Below are positions 8,335 to 17,210 of a stretch of DNA of 64,000 nucleotides, piece by piece (the stretch's first letter is position 1; the number at the start of each line of letters is the position of its first letter). The notes under the pieces are model-generated. The model saw only the letters and a list, made by a program, of their open reading frames with translations. It did not search any database and was not told where the DNA came from. Source of the stretch: Pseudomonas sp. RIT288. Lineage in GTDB: Bacteria > Pseudomonadota > Gammaproteobacteria > Pseudomonadales > Pseudomonadaceae. Both the position numbers and the translations under genes were made by a program. The DNA is taken from contig NZ_JFYN01000043.1 of assembly GCF_000631985.1 (NCBI RefSeq), positions 62,001-126,000 of the forward strand, given 5' to 3'.

Positions 8335-9831
8335 GTGAAGCGTGATACCCGCCTGGTTGTGCTTTTGTTGTTGGTGATCGGTTGTTCCCTCGCGTCACTG
8401 ACGGTGTGGAAAGTGTTGGCCTCTCGAGAGCGCGCGCTGGAGGAAGTCGACGTTCATGGCTTGAACCTGACCCAGGCGCTGGCGACGTACTCCGAAGGCA
8501 TCGTCCGCCAGAGTTCGTTGCTGCTGCTCGGACTTGTCGAACGTCTGGAAACCGAAGGCAGCGGCCCCGCGCAGATCCAGCGTCTGAGCACACTGGTCAA
8601 TCGTCAGGAACCGCTGATGCCGCAACTCAGCGGCATCACCATCTACGACAACCAGGGCCGTTGGCTGATGTCTTCCAACCGACCGATTCCGGCCGGGGCC
8701 AACAGCCGTGATCGCGCCTACTTCATCCATCATCGCGACGATCCGAGCCGCGAGACCTTTATCGGTCCACCGATCCAGAGCCGCTCCAATCAAGAGTGGG
8801 TGATTACCGTCAGCCGCCGCTTCAACGATGCGCACGGCGAGTTTGCCGGGGTGGTGGCGGTCACCCTGGGGGTCGAAAACTTCCTGCGCCTGTTCGGCAA
8901 GATCGATGTCGGGCAGGAGGGTGCCATCGGCTTGTCCTACACCGACGGCACGTTGCTGGTGCGCTATCCCTTCCGCGAGCAGGACATGGGGCGCAACTTT
9001 TCCAAGTCGCCCATCTATGCAAAGTATCTGGTCGATCGATCCGTCGGCACCGCGTCGTTTACCTCCAGCCTCGATGGCGTCGAGCGGCTCTATGCCTTCC
9101 GCAAGAGTGACCGGTTGCCGCTGATCACCACTGTCGCCCTCGGCAAGCGCGAATCCCTTGCTGCGTGGCGCATGGAAGCCTGGCTGTCGGCAGTGGTGGT
9201 TGCGGGATTGCTGGGGCTCACCGGGCTCATCGGCTGGTTCCTGATTGTGGATATCCGCAGGCGTACCGAGGCAGAAGACCAATTGCGCGGGACGCAGCAG
9301 CAGTTGCTCTCATCCAATCGCCAGCTTGAGTTGCTGGCGATGAAGGACGCCCTGACGGGTCTGGCCAACCGGCGCTGCTTCGATGAGAGCCTCGCCATGG
9401 AAGCCCGGCGCGCACAACGTGATGGCACGACGCTGGCGTTGCTGATGATCGATATCGATTACTTCAAGCTGTTCAACGATTCATACGGGCATGTCGCCGG
9501 CGATGCCTGCCTGCAGAAGGTCGGCACAATCCTCGAAGGTTGTGTACGGCGCCCGTCGGATCTGGTGGCACGTTACGGCGGCGAGGAGCTGAGCGTGATC
9601 ATGCCGGCCACCGACAGCGACGGTGCTGCGGTGGTGGCGCAGATGATCCTCGATCGTTTGCAGCAGGAGCACATCCCGCACCCTTCCAGCCCGTTCGGAC
9701 GGCTGAGTGTGAGTATCGGCATCGCTACGGCCTCGGGCTCGCAACTGGAAACCCTGCAAGGGTTGATCGAGGTGGCGGATCAGGCGTTGTATAACGCCAA
9801 GGCGTTGGGGCGTAACCGGTTTGTGAGGTGA
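8335..9831 (+). CDS. Membrane diguanylate cyclase with periplasmic Cache domain and GGDEF domain
   Basis: 498 residues from a GTG start (VKRDTRLVV) with AAAGG about nine bases upstream. A first membrane helix lies at about 6-24. A periplasmic dCache-type sensor follows, with YDNQGRWLMSS and SRDRAYFIHH (typical dCache_1 wording), then a second helix near 283-305 and a short coil. The GGDEF domain starts LLAMKDALTGLANRRCFDES. The active site is GGEEL at 415-419, and an inhibitory RxxD site (R406, D409) lies five residues before it, so the protein should be a product-inhibited c-di-GMP synthase. Cache domains of this type often bind amino acids or small carboxylates. It is a single-gene unit. 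Confidence 0.93.
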   Translation: MKRDTRLVVLLLLVIGCSLASLTVWKVLASRERALEEVDVHGLNLTQALATYSEGIVRQSSLLLLGLVERLETEGSGPAQIQRLSTLVNRQEPLMPQLSGITIYDNQGRWLMSSNRPIPAGANSRDRAYFIHHRDDPSRETFIGPPIQSRSNQEWVITVSRRFNDAHGEFAGVVAVTLGVENFLRLFGKIDVGQEGAIGLSYTDGTLLVRYPFREQDMGRNFSKSPIYAKYLVDRSVGTASFTSSLDGVERLYAFRKSDRLPLITTVALGKRESLAAWRMEAWLSAVVVAGLLGLTGLIGWFLIVDIRRRTEAEDQLRGTQQQLLSSNRQLELLAMKDALTGLANRRCFDESLAMEARRAQRDGTTLALLMIDIDYFKLFNDSYGHVAGDACLQKVGTILEGCVRRPSDLVARYGGEELSVIMPATDSDGAAVVAQMILDRLQQEHIPHPSSPFGRLSVSIGIATASGSQLETLQGLIEVADQALYNAKALGRNRFVR

Positions 9832-9872
9832 TCAGTGGGCATTTGTCCGATAGATCGCCGTCGGGCTGACTT

Positions 9873-10790
9873 TCACGCCGGGCGGCGAACCCGCTGGGTG
9901 TCTTTTGAGGGCGGACACCCAAACTGGCGACTGTATTCCCGGCTGAATTGCGACGGGCTTTCGTAGCCCACTCGATAGCAGGCACTCGCCACATCCAGCC
10001 CTTCGCCGAGCAATAAGCGGCGGGCTTCCTGCAGGCGGAGTTGTTTCTGGTATTGCAGTGGACTCATGGCCGTCACGGCCTTGAATTGATGATGCAATGT
10101 GGAATTGCCCAGACTGGCGACCCGGGCGAGTTCTTCGATGCGCAAGGGTTGGGTGTAGTGGTTGTTCAGCCAATCGATTGCCCGCGTTACCCGGCGTGTT
10201 TGCGAGTCACCGAGGGCAAGCTCATACAGACGACGACCGTGCACGCCTCGCAGGAGCCGGTAATACAGCTCGCGCAGGGCGAGGGGCGCCAGCATGCCGA
10301 TGTCTTTCGGTGTTTCCAGCAGCCGGACCAGCCGAAGCATGGTTTCCAGCAGAGGCACATCGACCTTTTCCAGGAAAAGGCCAAGCTCCGGCTCGTCCGG
10401 GACGCCCGTCGGGGGCGCATCGGCGATGACCTGAGCGATTTCCGTGCCCTCGAAATCAAAGCGGATACACAGGTAGGGCGCCTCCGGGCTGGCCATCAAC
10501 ACGCGCCCGGAAACGGGAAGTGTCACTGAGACCACCAGGTAACTGAGCGGGTCGTACAGATAATGGTCGTCACCCAGACCGATTTCTTTTTGTCCTTGCA
10601 CGATCAGGCAAAGTGCCGGCTTGTGCACGGTGTGGATCAGCTCCGAAGGCGCGTCAAAACGGATGACATGCAAGGGCGCTATGGCAGTCTCATAGACCCC
10701 GGGTGCAGCAAACCGTTGCGTCAGCAAGCGAACCAGTTCGTCACGGTAGATGGCCGTGTTTTGCAGGATGAAAGCATCGCTCTGTTGCAT
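9873..10790 (-). CDS. AraC family regulator (AraC_N / cupin-like N-domain)
   Basis: 305 residues. The N-terminal domain has VHKPALCLIVQGQKEIGLGD and YDPLSYLVVSVTLPVSG, the signature of the AraC_N group. The C-terminal double HTH has IEELARVASLGNSTLHHQF and YESPSQFSREYSRQFG. Regulators of this group often sit beside SDR or oxidoreductase genes that they activate in response to aldehydes or aromatics. Here an Atu4866-type small gene and an SDR lie upstream on the same strand, and an SDR with another AraC gene lies further along. Confidence 0.9.
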   Translation of the reverse strand: MQQSDAFILQNTAIYRDELVRLLTQRFAAPGVYETAIAPLHVIRFDAPSELIHTVHKPALCLIVQGQKEIGLGDDHYLYDPLSYLVVSVTLPVSGRVLMASPEAPYLCIRFDFEGTEIAQVIADAPPTGVPDEPELGLFLEKVDVPLLETMLRLVRLLETPKDIGMLAPLALRELYYRLLRGVHGRRLYELALGDSQTRRVTRAIDWLNNHYTQPLRIEELARVASLGNSTLHHQFKAVTAMSPLQYQKQLRLQEARRLLLGEGLDVASACYRVGYESPSQFSREYSRQFGCPPSKDTQRVRRPA

Positions 10791-10870
10791 TTCAGGCTCT
10801 CACAAGTGTTTATGAGCGTCTGCCCGGAACTGTCCAGGCAGACGATATTCACCCGACATCATTAAAGTGC

Positions 10871-11128
10871 TCATTGCCGATAGAGGATCATGCCGGCGTG
10901 ATACAGCACGTCGTCATGAAAATGCCCGTCAGCGGTGAAGCCGGTGTCGTCCCAATACTGGATGTAGTCACCAACTATTTCGTAGCGGCCTTCATAGGCA
11001 CTCTTATTTTTACCACGGGCCTCGTCATAACGCCCAGTGGTCAGCAGCTCGTGACGGATGAATCCATCGGCGGTAACCCACATCCCGGCGTAACGATGGA
11101 CAGGCGTGGTTTGTCTGGCATTTTTCAT
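10871..11128 (-). CDS. Atu4866-domain small protein
   Basis: 85 residues, start supported by GGAG eight bases upstream. The sequence GMWVTADGFIRHELL, GRYDEARG and FTADGHFHDDVLYHAGM matches the Atu4866 family of small beta-rich cytoplasmic proteins, which often lie near AraC regulators and SDRs. Function unknown. It shares its first residues (MKNA) and start context with the next gene upstream (11147-11365), 18 bases away, so the two are probably co-transcribed. Confidence 0.8.
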   Translation of the reverse strand: MKNARQTTPVHRYAGMWVTADGFIRHELLTTGRYDEARGKNKSAYEGRYEIVGDYIQYWDDTGFTADGHFHDDVLYHAGMILYRQ

Positions 11129-11146
11129 CAGCTTGACTCCTTGATA

Positions 11147-11365
11147 TCAGGCTTGGCCGATTCGACCCAGGGCGGTGCGGTCAGAGCCGTTTTCGGCAAC
11201 GCGAAACCCCGGAGTACGATCACTGCCGCCTTCAGTCACGCGCATGCCGGGAGTCCGGTCAGAGCCGTCTGCGGCCAGATGCAGGCTGGTAGGGGAGAGG
11301 TTGACCGCGCAGGCAACCATCGCGCTGATCACCAGTGACAGGGAAAGCCGTTTTGCATTTTTCAT
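11147..11365 (-). CDS. Small exported protein with GSDRT(PG) repeats
   Basis: 72 residues. Residues 1-20 look like a signal peptide (KRLSLSLVISAMVACAV). A tail follows with three near-identical units: DGSDRTPGMRVTEG, GSDRTPGFRVAEN and GSDRTALGRIGQA, each about 14 residues. No catalytic or metal motif is visible. I recall similar small GSDR-containing exported proteins in Pseudomonas genomes but no known function. It probably forms an operon with the Atu4866-type gene. It could be a short surface peptide or a processed peptide; this is speculation. Confidence 0.65.
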   Translation of the reverse strand: MKNAKRLSLSLVISAMVACAVNLSPTSLHLAADGSDRTPGMRVTEGGSDRTPGFRVAENGSDRTALGRIGQA

Positions 11366-11539
11366 TGTTCAGTCCTCAATGTCTTGTTCAGCCGGGTGGC
11401 CTGCCGTGGCCTGTGTCTGCATCCGTTGCGTGCTTTCAGATTACGTAGCCGAGCGCAGTGGTGTTAGGACGAAACTGCCGCAGATTTGCCTGATCCTCTT
11501 GGCTTGCCCAAGTGCCTGGCAGCTCCTTCCTGCGCTGGC
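11366..11539. other. Intergenic region, nothing recognised
   Basis: 174 bases between the small-peptide gene and the SDR stop. It presumably carries the promoter of the two small genes. No hairpin terminator or operator stood out. Confidence 0.4.
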
Positions 11540-12304
11540 TCACCCGGCCGTGACGGTCATGCCGCCGTCGGCCATGACCACCGAACCGACCATGAAGCTG
11601 GCACGGTCCGAGGCGATGAACGCGACCACTTCGGCGATTTCTTCTGGTTGAGCCGCACGGCCGATCGGCGCGGCCTCGCCGTGTTGGGCGAGAAATGCCG
11701 GGCCATCGTCGACCACATTGTTGAGGATGTTGGTCACCACATCTCCGACGCCGACGGCATTGACGCGGATGCCGTGGCCGATGACTTCAAGCGCCAGGGT
11801 GCGCGTCAGTTGCGCGAGCGCGCCTTTGGAGGCGGTGTAGGCGGCGATGGTGGGGAAGGCGAAATAGGAGGCGTAGGACGCGATGTTGACGATCGAGCCG
11901 GATTTATTCGGCAGCATCGCTTTGACCGCTTCCCGGCTATGCAGAAATGCAGCCGTGGCATTCACCGCCTGAATGCGCTCCCAGTCTTCGCGAGTCATGT
12001 CGATGACCAGCTTGTTGATGATGATGCCGGCGTTATTGACCAGGATGTCCAGTCGACCAAATTGCTCGATGGCCAATGCGACTGCGCGTTCGGCGGCCCC
12101 GTCCTGAGTGATATCGGCTACCAGTGGTACCAGCCCGGGGCGAGCCAGTGCCTGTACCTCGGGGTTTATATCTTCAGCGATGACCTTGGCGCCGCGGGCA
12201 TGCAGCAGTAGTGCGATGGCCTTGCCGATGCCACTGGCCGCGCCAGTGATCAGAGCCACTTTACCGGCCACTTCGTTTGGTGTGCTGTACTTGATATCGC
12301 TCAT
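11540..12304 (-). CDS. Classical SDR oxidoreductase
   Basis: 254 residues; GGAGAA four bases before the ATG. It has the complete set of classical SDR motifs: ITGAASGIGKA, VNNAG, a Ser in NIASYASY, YTASK, and a C-terminal MADGGMTVTAG. It is related to 3-oxoacyl-ACP reductases, sugar dehydrogenases and quinone-type SDRs. It is divergent from the AraC gene at 12592, which may regulate it. Substrate not inferable. Confidence 0.9.
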   Translation of the reverse strand: MSDIKYSTPNEVAGKVALITGAASGIGKAIALLLHARGAKVIAEDINPEVQALARPGLVPLVADITQDGAAERAVALAIEQFGRLDILVNNAGIIINKLVIDMTREDWERIQAVNATAAFLHSREAVKAMLPNKSGSIVNIASYASYFAFPTIAAYTASKGALAQLTRTLALEVIGHGIRVNAVGVGDVVTNILNNVVDDGPAFLAQHGEAAPIGRAAQPEEIAEVVAFIASDRASFMVGSVVMADGGMTVTAG

Positions 12305-12591
12305 GATGTTCTCCAGCGTTTTGATCGAGTAGGGATTAGCCGGGTCGGCGCCCGCAAGGCGCTGTCATCGGCGACGGGCCTACTGTCTCGCAGCGAGGCG
12401 AGGTCGGCTTTCGGGAAACTGCCCACGCTGTCGGGGTTTTGCGCTGAATCTTAGCAAGAAGGGTTCGCTGCTCGATTCAATCCACGGCAAAAGCCCGATA
12501 CCATCGTTCCGGTCTCATCGGGCAAAGTTCGGTCAAGCGCCAGCTGAAGGCTGTGGGGCTGTGCACAACCGAGTATGAAAAGGACATGTTC

Positions 12592-13536
12592 ATGACCAAT
12601 ACCGGGCGAACGTCGCTGGAACACAGGTCGACTTCCCATCAGGACTTGCGCATCACAGGGCAGTCGATGGGTGACTACCTGCCGGGCGAGCCGCTGGCGT
12701 TACCAGCGTGTCCGGAAATCAAGGACATCGTGATCCGGTTTTTTACCCATGGCAGCGTGGTTGAACCCATTCTCGTGCCTGCGGTGGTGGAACCGCTACT
12801 CGTCCTGGTTCTGGCGGGGACGGCGAGGGTGGAGGAGCGCGTGCCGGGCGGCGAGTGGGAAGCGGCAGAGGTCAGCGCTGGCGATTTTTTCCTCACCAGT
12901 TCCGATGAACCTTATGAAATGCGCTGGCAGACTCAGGGAGGCGATACTTTTGAAGTGATGCACCTTTATCTGGGGCTGCCGCTGATCGAACACGCGTCGC
13001 GTGAGTTGTTGGGGGATTACGGGGGAGCTGTACGTTTGCGTGATGTTTCCGGGGCACGCGACGCGCGCGTCACGTTTGTCATGGAGCAGTTGCGCTCCGA
13101 ACTGGTTATGGAGCGCTCGCCCAGCGCTCTGTTTGCCCGCTCGCTGGCACAGGCGCTGGCCGTGCACCTGGTGCGCAGCTATCGCGCCGAGGCCCGAGGT
13201 GGACGTCGGAGCAACGCCTTGCAAGCCTACAAGCTGCGCAAAGTCACTGACGCCATGAGTGCGGATCTGGGCGCTGAATTCAGCCTGGCAAAGCTGGCCA
13301 GACTGGCCGAGCTGAGCGAGTACCACTTCAGCCGTCTGTTCAAGCGAGCGACGGGATTTTCGCCTTCGCAGTACTTCATCCGCTTGCGCATGATTCGCGC
13401 GCGGCAGCTGTTGCTCGAGACCGGGCGCAGTGTCATCGACGTCGGCCTGGAGGTCGGCTATTCAAGCCCCAGTCACTTCTCTCAAGTGTTTCGTCGCGAG
13501 GTGGGCGTAACGCCCAGCGAGTTCCGTGGGGCTTGA
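12592..13536 (+). CDS. AraC family regulator with cupin N-domain
   Basis: 314 residues from ATG 12592, chosen because AAGGA lies seven bases upstream. The N-terminal cupin-like part has LLVLVLAGTARVEERV and AGDFFLTSSDEPYEMRW. The C-terminal AraC domain has LAKLARLAELSEYHFSRLFK and YSSPSHFSQVFRREVGVTPSEF. It is divergent from one SDR gene and followed, after a terminator, by another SDR, so its target may be either. Confidence 0.9.
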   Translation: MTNTGRTSLEHRSTSHQDLRITGQSMGDYLPGEPLALPACPEIKDIVIRFFTHGSVVEPILVPAVVEPLLVLVLAGTARVEERVPGGEWEAAEVSAGDFFLTSSDEPYEMRWQTQGGDTFEVMHLYLGLPLIEHASRELLGDYGGAVRLRDVSGARDARVTFVMEQLRSELVMERSPSALFARSLAQALAVHLVRSYRAEARGGRRSNALQAYKLRKVTDAMSADLGAEFSLAKLARLAELSEYHFSRLFKRATGFSPSQYFIRLRMIRARQLLLETGRSVIDVGLEVGYSSPSHFSQVFRREVGVTPSEFRGA

Positions 13537-13606
13537 GCTTCGCTGCCTTATCTGTTTTGCAGATTGATGCACACCGACACGAATAGGCAAAAGTTGCGCA
13601 GGTTTC

Positions 13607-13631
13607 GGCACGCGCCGAGCAGGCGCGTGCC
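13607..13631 (+). terminator. Rho-independent terminator after AraC gene
   Basis: GGCACGCGCC and GGCGCGTGCC form a perfect 10-base stem around a five-base loop. CTTAATCTTTT follows. It lies 70 bases after the AraC stop. Confidence 0.7.
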
Positions 13632-13718
13632 CTTAATCTTTTCGACGTACCCAGCAGCAACGCCCGCGACTTCAGCGGTCGCTGCTGAACTTCAATGCTG
13701 AGAGCAGGAGCTACGGAT

Positions 13719-14453
13719 ATGTCGAACATTCACAACAAAGTCGTGCTGATTACCGGTGCAAGCAGCGGTATTGGCGAAGCGGCGGCCAGGCTGATCGCCA
13801 GCAAAGGTGCCCATGTAGTACTCGGTGCCCGCCGTACGGAGCGTCTGGACAAACTGGTCAGCGAGATCCGGGCCGAGGGTGGCTCGGCCAGCGCCCGCGC
13901 ACTGGATGTCACGGATCTGCAATCCATGCAGGCGTTCGTGACGTTCGCCAAGGCGCAATATGGCAAGGTCGATGTGATCATCAACAACGCGGGCGTGATG
14001 CCCCTGTCTCCCTTGGCCTCGTTGAAGGTCAACGAATGGAACCAGATGCTCGATGTCAACGTGCGCGGGGTGCTGCATGGTATCGCTGCGGTCTTGCCGG
14101 ACATGCAGGCGCAAGGGTACGGGCAGGTTATCAATATCTCGTCGATTGGCGGTCTTGCGGTCTCTCCAACGGCTGCGGTGTACTGCGCGACCAAATTCGC
14201 CGTCCGCGCCATCTCGGATGGTTTGCGCCAGGAAACGGACAAGATTCGCGTCACGGTGGTGTGCCCGGGTGTCGTCGAGTCCGAACTGGCCGATACGATT
14301 TCCGATGAGGTGGCTCGCGAGGAAATGAAAGCCTTCCGGCGTGTGGCGCTCAACGCAGACGCCATTGCACGAGCACTCGCTTATGCCATCGAACAGCCCG
14401 ACGATGTTGATGTAAGTGAGATTGTGGTACGTCCGACGGCCAGCCCGCACTGA
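13719..14453 (+). CDS. SDR family NAD(P)-dependent oxidoreductase
   Basis: 244 residues from ATG 13719, with AGGAG eight bases upstream. The motifs are ITGASSGIGEAAAR, INNAGVMPL, ISSIGG with catalytic Ser, and YCATK with Tyr/Lys. The long C-terminal ESELADTISDEVAREEM matches the large group of SDRs related to YdfG and clavulanate dehydrogenase, which reduce diverse carbonyls. It is a single gene between two terminators. Confidence 0.9.
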   Translation: MSNIHNKVVLITGASSGIGEAAARLIASKGAHVVLGARRTERLDKLVSEIRAEGGSASARALDVTDLQSMQAFVTFAKAQYGKVDVIINNAGVMPLSPLASLKVNEWNQMLDVNVRGVLHGIAAVLPDMQAQGYGQVINISSIGGLAVSPTAAVYCATKFAVRAISDGLRQETDKIRVTVVCPGVVESELADTISDEVAREEMKAFRRVALNADAIARALAYAIEQPDDVDVSEIVVRPTASPH

Positions 14454-14479
14454 GCCATCCTGGCAGGCAATCGCTCTCA

Positions 14480-14517
14480 GGCCCAAAGCAGTCGTGCATC
14501 AACGCCTGCTTTGGGCC
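14480..14517 (+). terminator. Rho-independent terminator after SDR gene
   Basis: GGCCCAAAGCAG and CTGCTTTGGGCC are perfect 12-base arms with a 14-base loop, followed by GCTTCATTT. Confidence 0.65.
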
Positions 14518-14632
14518 GCTTCATTTATCGAGGCCGCAACGAAAACCATCTGTCGCGCCGTCAGTCGCCGCCGCTGAACACTCCAGAACCGCAGCCCTCT
14601 ACCGACTTACAAATCACCCGGGGGTAATAACC

Positions 14633-14854
14633 ATGAGCGACATTCGCAAAGAGCAGGCGTTGGCCGCCTGGCGAAAATTACTGGAAGAGCCAGAGATCCG
14701 TATGGACGCTGAGGATCAATACGACGATTTGCTGAAAATGGCCGATACGATGGAGCAGGAAGGACTGATTACAGCAACAGAATGGCGCCAGTTGGTGCGC
14801 AAGGCCGGGGCAAGGTTCGCCCAGACCACGGAGGGACTCTCGGGCGGAACCTGA
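14633..14854 (+). CDS. Small conserved-looking hypothetical protein
   Basis: 73 residues, highly charged and predicted helical (AAWRKLLEEPEIRMDAEDQY, MADTMEQEGLITATEWRQLV). No signal peptide or membrane segment. GGGGGT lies about six bases before the ATG. It lies 163 bases before the TonB-dependent receptor on the same strand. The composition is typical of a real Pseudomonas gene. I do not recognise a family. Confidence 0.55.
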   Translation: MSDIRKEQALAAWRKLLEEPEIRMDAEDQYDDLLKMADTMEQEGLITATEWRQLVRKAGARFAQTTEGLSGGT

Positions 14855-14907
14855 AAATTTGGCGGAGCAGGGTGCAGAGCGACGGTGCCGCATTGACAGC
14901 GGCAACT

Positions 14908-14945
14908 GTTGTTAATGGGAATTTGTATTAATTGCGAATAGTTTT
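14908..14945. promoter_or_regulatory. AT-rich promoter region with possible Fur site
   Basis: The stretch around GGAATTTGTATTAATTGCG has the AT-hexamer character of Fur boxes and lies about 75-110 bases before a siderophore receptor gene, where Fur control is expected. The match to the 19-base consensus is poor, so this rests largely on context. Confidence 0.3.
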
Positions 14946-15017
14946 GTATAGCATGCGCGGGAGTTTTTTGGCGGTTCCACCCCCTGCATTGGCCTATTCG
15001 TAAAGGTTGCTCTCTCC

Positions 15018-17144
15018 ATGCGTCGAACCCTGCTTTCCATTTGTGTGCTGCAAGCATTGTCGCCTGCCTCTTGGGCTGATCAAACGGGGGCATCACCCTC
15101 AACGCTGGAGCTGGACGCAACCGATGTCATCGGTACTGCGAATTACGAAAGGGCGGACGGCCCGGTGCAGGGTTATCGGGCGACGCGCTCGGCCAGCGCC
15201 ACGCGTACTGACACCTCTATCCACGAAACTCCGCAATCGATCAGTGTGGTCTCCAAGGACGCGGTCGAGGATCTGGGTGCCACCCGTTTGCAGGACGCGC
15301 TGGACTACGCCGGTGGCGTAGGGCGAGCGAACAATTTTGGTGGCCAGGGCCTGACCACGTTTACCGTGCGTGGCTTCACCACCGGCGAGTTCTATCGCAA
15401 CGGTTTTCCGATCAACCGCGGCTATCCGAACATGCCGGATGCCAACACAATCGAACGCCTCGAAGTGCTGCGCGGGCCGGCCACGATGCTCTACGGTCGG
15501 GGTGATCCTGGCGGCACCTTCAACGTGGTGTCCAAGCAGCCGTTGCCTGAAAGCAGCGTCACCCTGGGCAGCCAACTCAACGATCAGGGCATGAAACGCG
15601 GCACGCTGGACGCTTCCGGCCCGCTCGACGAAGAGGGGCGCCTGGCCTATCGCTTGAACGTTGTGGGCGAGGGCGGCGACACCTTCCGCGATCACGTCGA
15701 AACCGAGCGCTACGGCATCTCGCCGGTACTCACCTGGCAGGCAACCGACGCAACCAAGCTGATTTTCGAAGGCGATTTCATGCGCAACAATGCGCCTCTG
15801 GATCGGGGCCTTACCCGTTACGCGAAGCAGACAGGAACCGCCTCGCGCGACAGTTTTTTCGGCGAAAAAGACGCTGGCAAACTGCATAACGACAACAACA
15901 TGGCGCAATTGCGTTTCGAGCACATGCTCAACGACGACTGGACCCTGGGCGGCGGTTTCCAGTGGCTCGATGGTTCGCTCAAGGGCAACGCAATCGAGGC
16001 CAATGGCATTGCCGATGACGGCCGTACCCTCGGGCGCAACTTCAACTACCGCAAGCTGGAGTGGACCGACAAGGATACCCAACTCAATCTGACCGGGCAT
16101 TTCGATACCGCGGGTTTGCAGCACACGTTGCTCACCGGTATCGAGTACGAAGATTACGACTACAAGTCGATCATTCAACGCTCCAGCGGCGCCGTCGGTG
16201 CGTACCCGATCGACATCTTCGATCCGGTCTACGGGCAGCCGCGCCCGGCACTCACCCGCACGCCGACGCACGACAAGGAAAACCTCAAGACGTATGCCGC
16301 GTTCCTGCAGGATCAGGTGGCATTGACCGATAAACTCAAGGTGCTGGCCGGGGCGCGTTTCGAGCGCTTCGAACATGACTACGAAACCTACGTGCCCGGT
16401 GGCAAGAGCTGGCAGGCCAGTGACAACGCGGTGACTCCGCGCATCGGTGTGACTTACGACCTGACCGAGACATTGGCGATCTATGCCGATACGGCGCGCT
16501 CCTTCAAGCCGAACACCGGCGCCAGTCGCCAGGGCGGAGGGTTCGAGCCGGAGAAGGGCAAGTCCTATGAAATGGGGATCAAGTGGGAAGCGCTGGATCA
16601 GCAGTTGAGTGTTGACGCGGCGATCTATCAGATCGAAAAACGTAACGTGTTGACCACCGACCCGGTTGATTCGACCTTCAGCGTTGCGGCCGGCGAAGTG
16701 CGTAGCCGCGGTTTCGACGTCAACGTTGCCGGCAACCTGACGCCCGAATGGCGGGTGATTGGTGGTTACGCCTATGTCGATGCCGAGGTGACCAAGGACA
16801 ACGTGCTGCGCTCTGGCACGCGGCTGATGAATATCCCGAAGAACAGCTTCAGCCTGCTGAACATGTATGAGTTCCAGGACGGCACCCTCAAGGGATTGGG
16901 GCTGGGCACTGGTCTCAAGTACGTCGACGAGCGCGCCGGACAAACCGCCAACACCGCGTTTTCGATGGGCAGCTATACCGTTGTCGATTTGCTCAGCTTC
17001 TACAAGATCAATGACAAGGTGCGGCTCAATCTCGACGTGAAAAACCTGTTCGACCGTGATTATGAAGAGGGCGCATTCGGCAACGTCTATGCCTATCCGG
17101 GGGCGCCGCGAACCGTGCAGGTCGGTGTTTCCTACACCTTGTAG
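15018..17144 (+). CDS. TonB-dependent siderophore receptor (FhuA/FoxA-like)
   Basis: 708 residues. It has a signal peptide (residues 1-20, ending SWA), an N-terminal plug starting THETPQSISVV-type wording (IHETPQSISVVSKDAVEDLG), and RIERLEVLRGP-type sequence (IERLEVLRGPATMLYGRGDP), a hallmark of ferric-siderophore receptors. A 22-strand barrel follows, ending VQVGVSYTL with an aromatic-rich C-terminus. No extra signalling N-domain of the FecA/FpvA type is present, so sigma-factor signalling is unlikely. The likely ligand is a hydroxamate siderophore such as ferrichrome or ferrioxamine, by family resemblance only. Confidence 0.93.
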   Translation: MRRTLLSICVLQALSPASWADQTGASPSTLELDATDVIGTANYERADGPVQGYRATRSASATRTDTSIHETPQSISVVSKDAVEDLGATRLQDALDYAGGVGRANNFGGQGLTTFTVRGFTTGEFYRNGFPINRGYPNMPDANTIERLEVLRGPATMLYGRGDPGGTFNVVSKQPLPESSVTLGSQLNDQGMKRGTLDASGPLDEEGRLAYRLNVVGEGGDTFRDHVETERYGISPVLTWQATDATKLIFEGDFMRNNAPLDRGLTRYAKQTGTASRDSFFGEKDAGKLHNDNNMAQLRFEHMLNDDWTLGGGFQWLDGSLKGNAIEANGIADDGRTLGRNFNYRKLEWTDKDTQLNLTGHFDTAGLQHTLLTGIEYEDYDYKSIIQRSSGAVGAYPIDIFDPVYGQPRPALTRTPTHDKENLKTYAAFLQDQVALTDKLKVLAGARFERFEHDYETYVPGGKSWQASDNAVTPRIGVTYDLTETLAIYADTARSFKPNTGASRQGGGFEPEKGKSYEMGIKWEALDQQLSVDAAIYQIEKRNVLTTDPVDSTFSVAAGEVRSRGFDVNVAGNLTPEWRVIGGYAYVDAEVTKDNVLRSGTRLMNIPKNSFSLLNMYEFQDGTLKGLGLGTGLKYVDERAGQTANTAFSMGSYTVVDLLSFYKINDKVRLNLDVKNLFDRDYEEGAFGNVYAYPGAPRTVQVGVSYTL

Positions 17145-17176
17145 CAGGGTGGAGCAAAATTCTCACAGGCCACAAT

Positions 17177-17206
17177 GAAACAGCCCTGAATATTCAGGGC
17201 TGTTTC
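17177..17206. terminator. Bidirectional terminator
   Basis: GAAACAGCCCTGAA and TTCAGGGCTGTTTC are perfect 14-base arms around TA. It lies between the convergent TonB-receptor and GAF genes and can act in both directions. Confidence 0.8.
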
Positions 17207-17210
17207 TTGT

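Noticed and set aside
15099..16943. A 614-codon minus-strand frame opposite the TonB-dependent receptor
   Set aside because: Antisense shadow; the receptor on the plus strand has signal peptide, plug and barrel.
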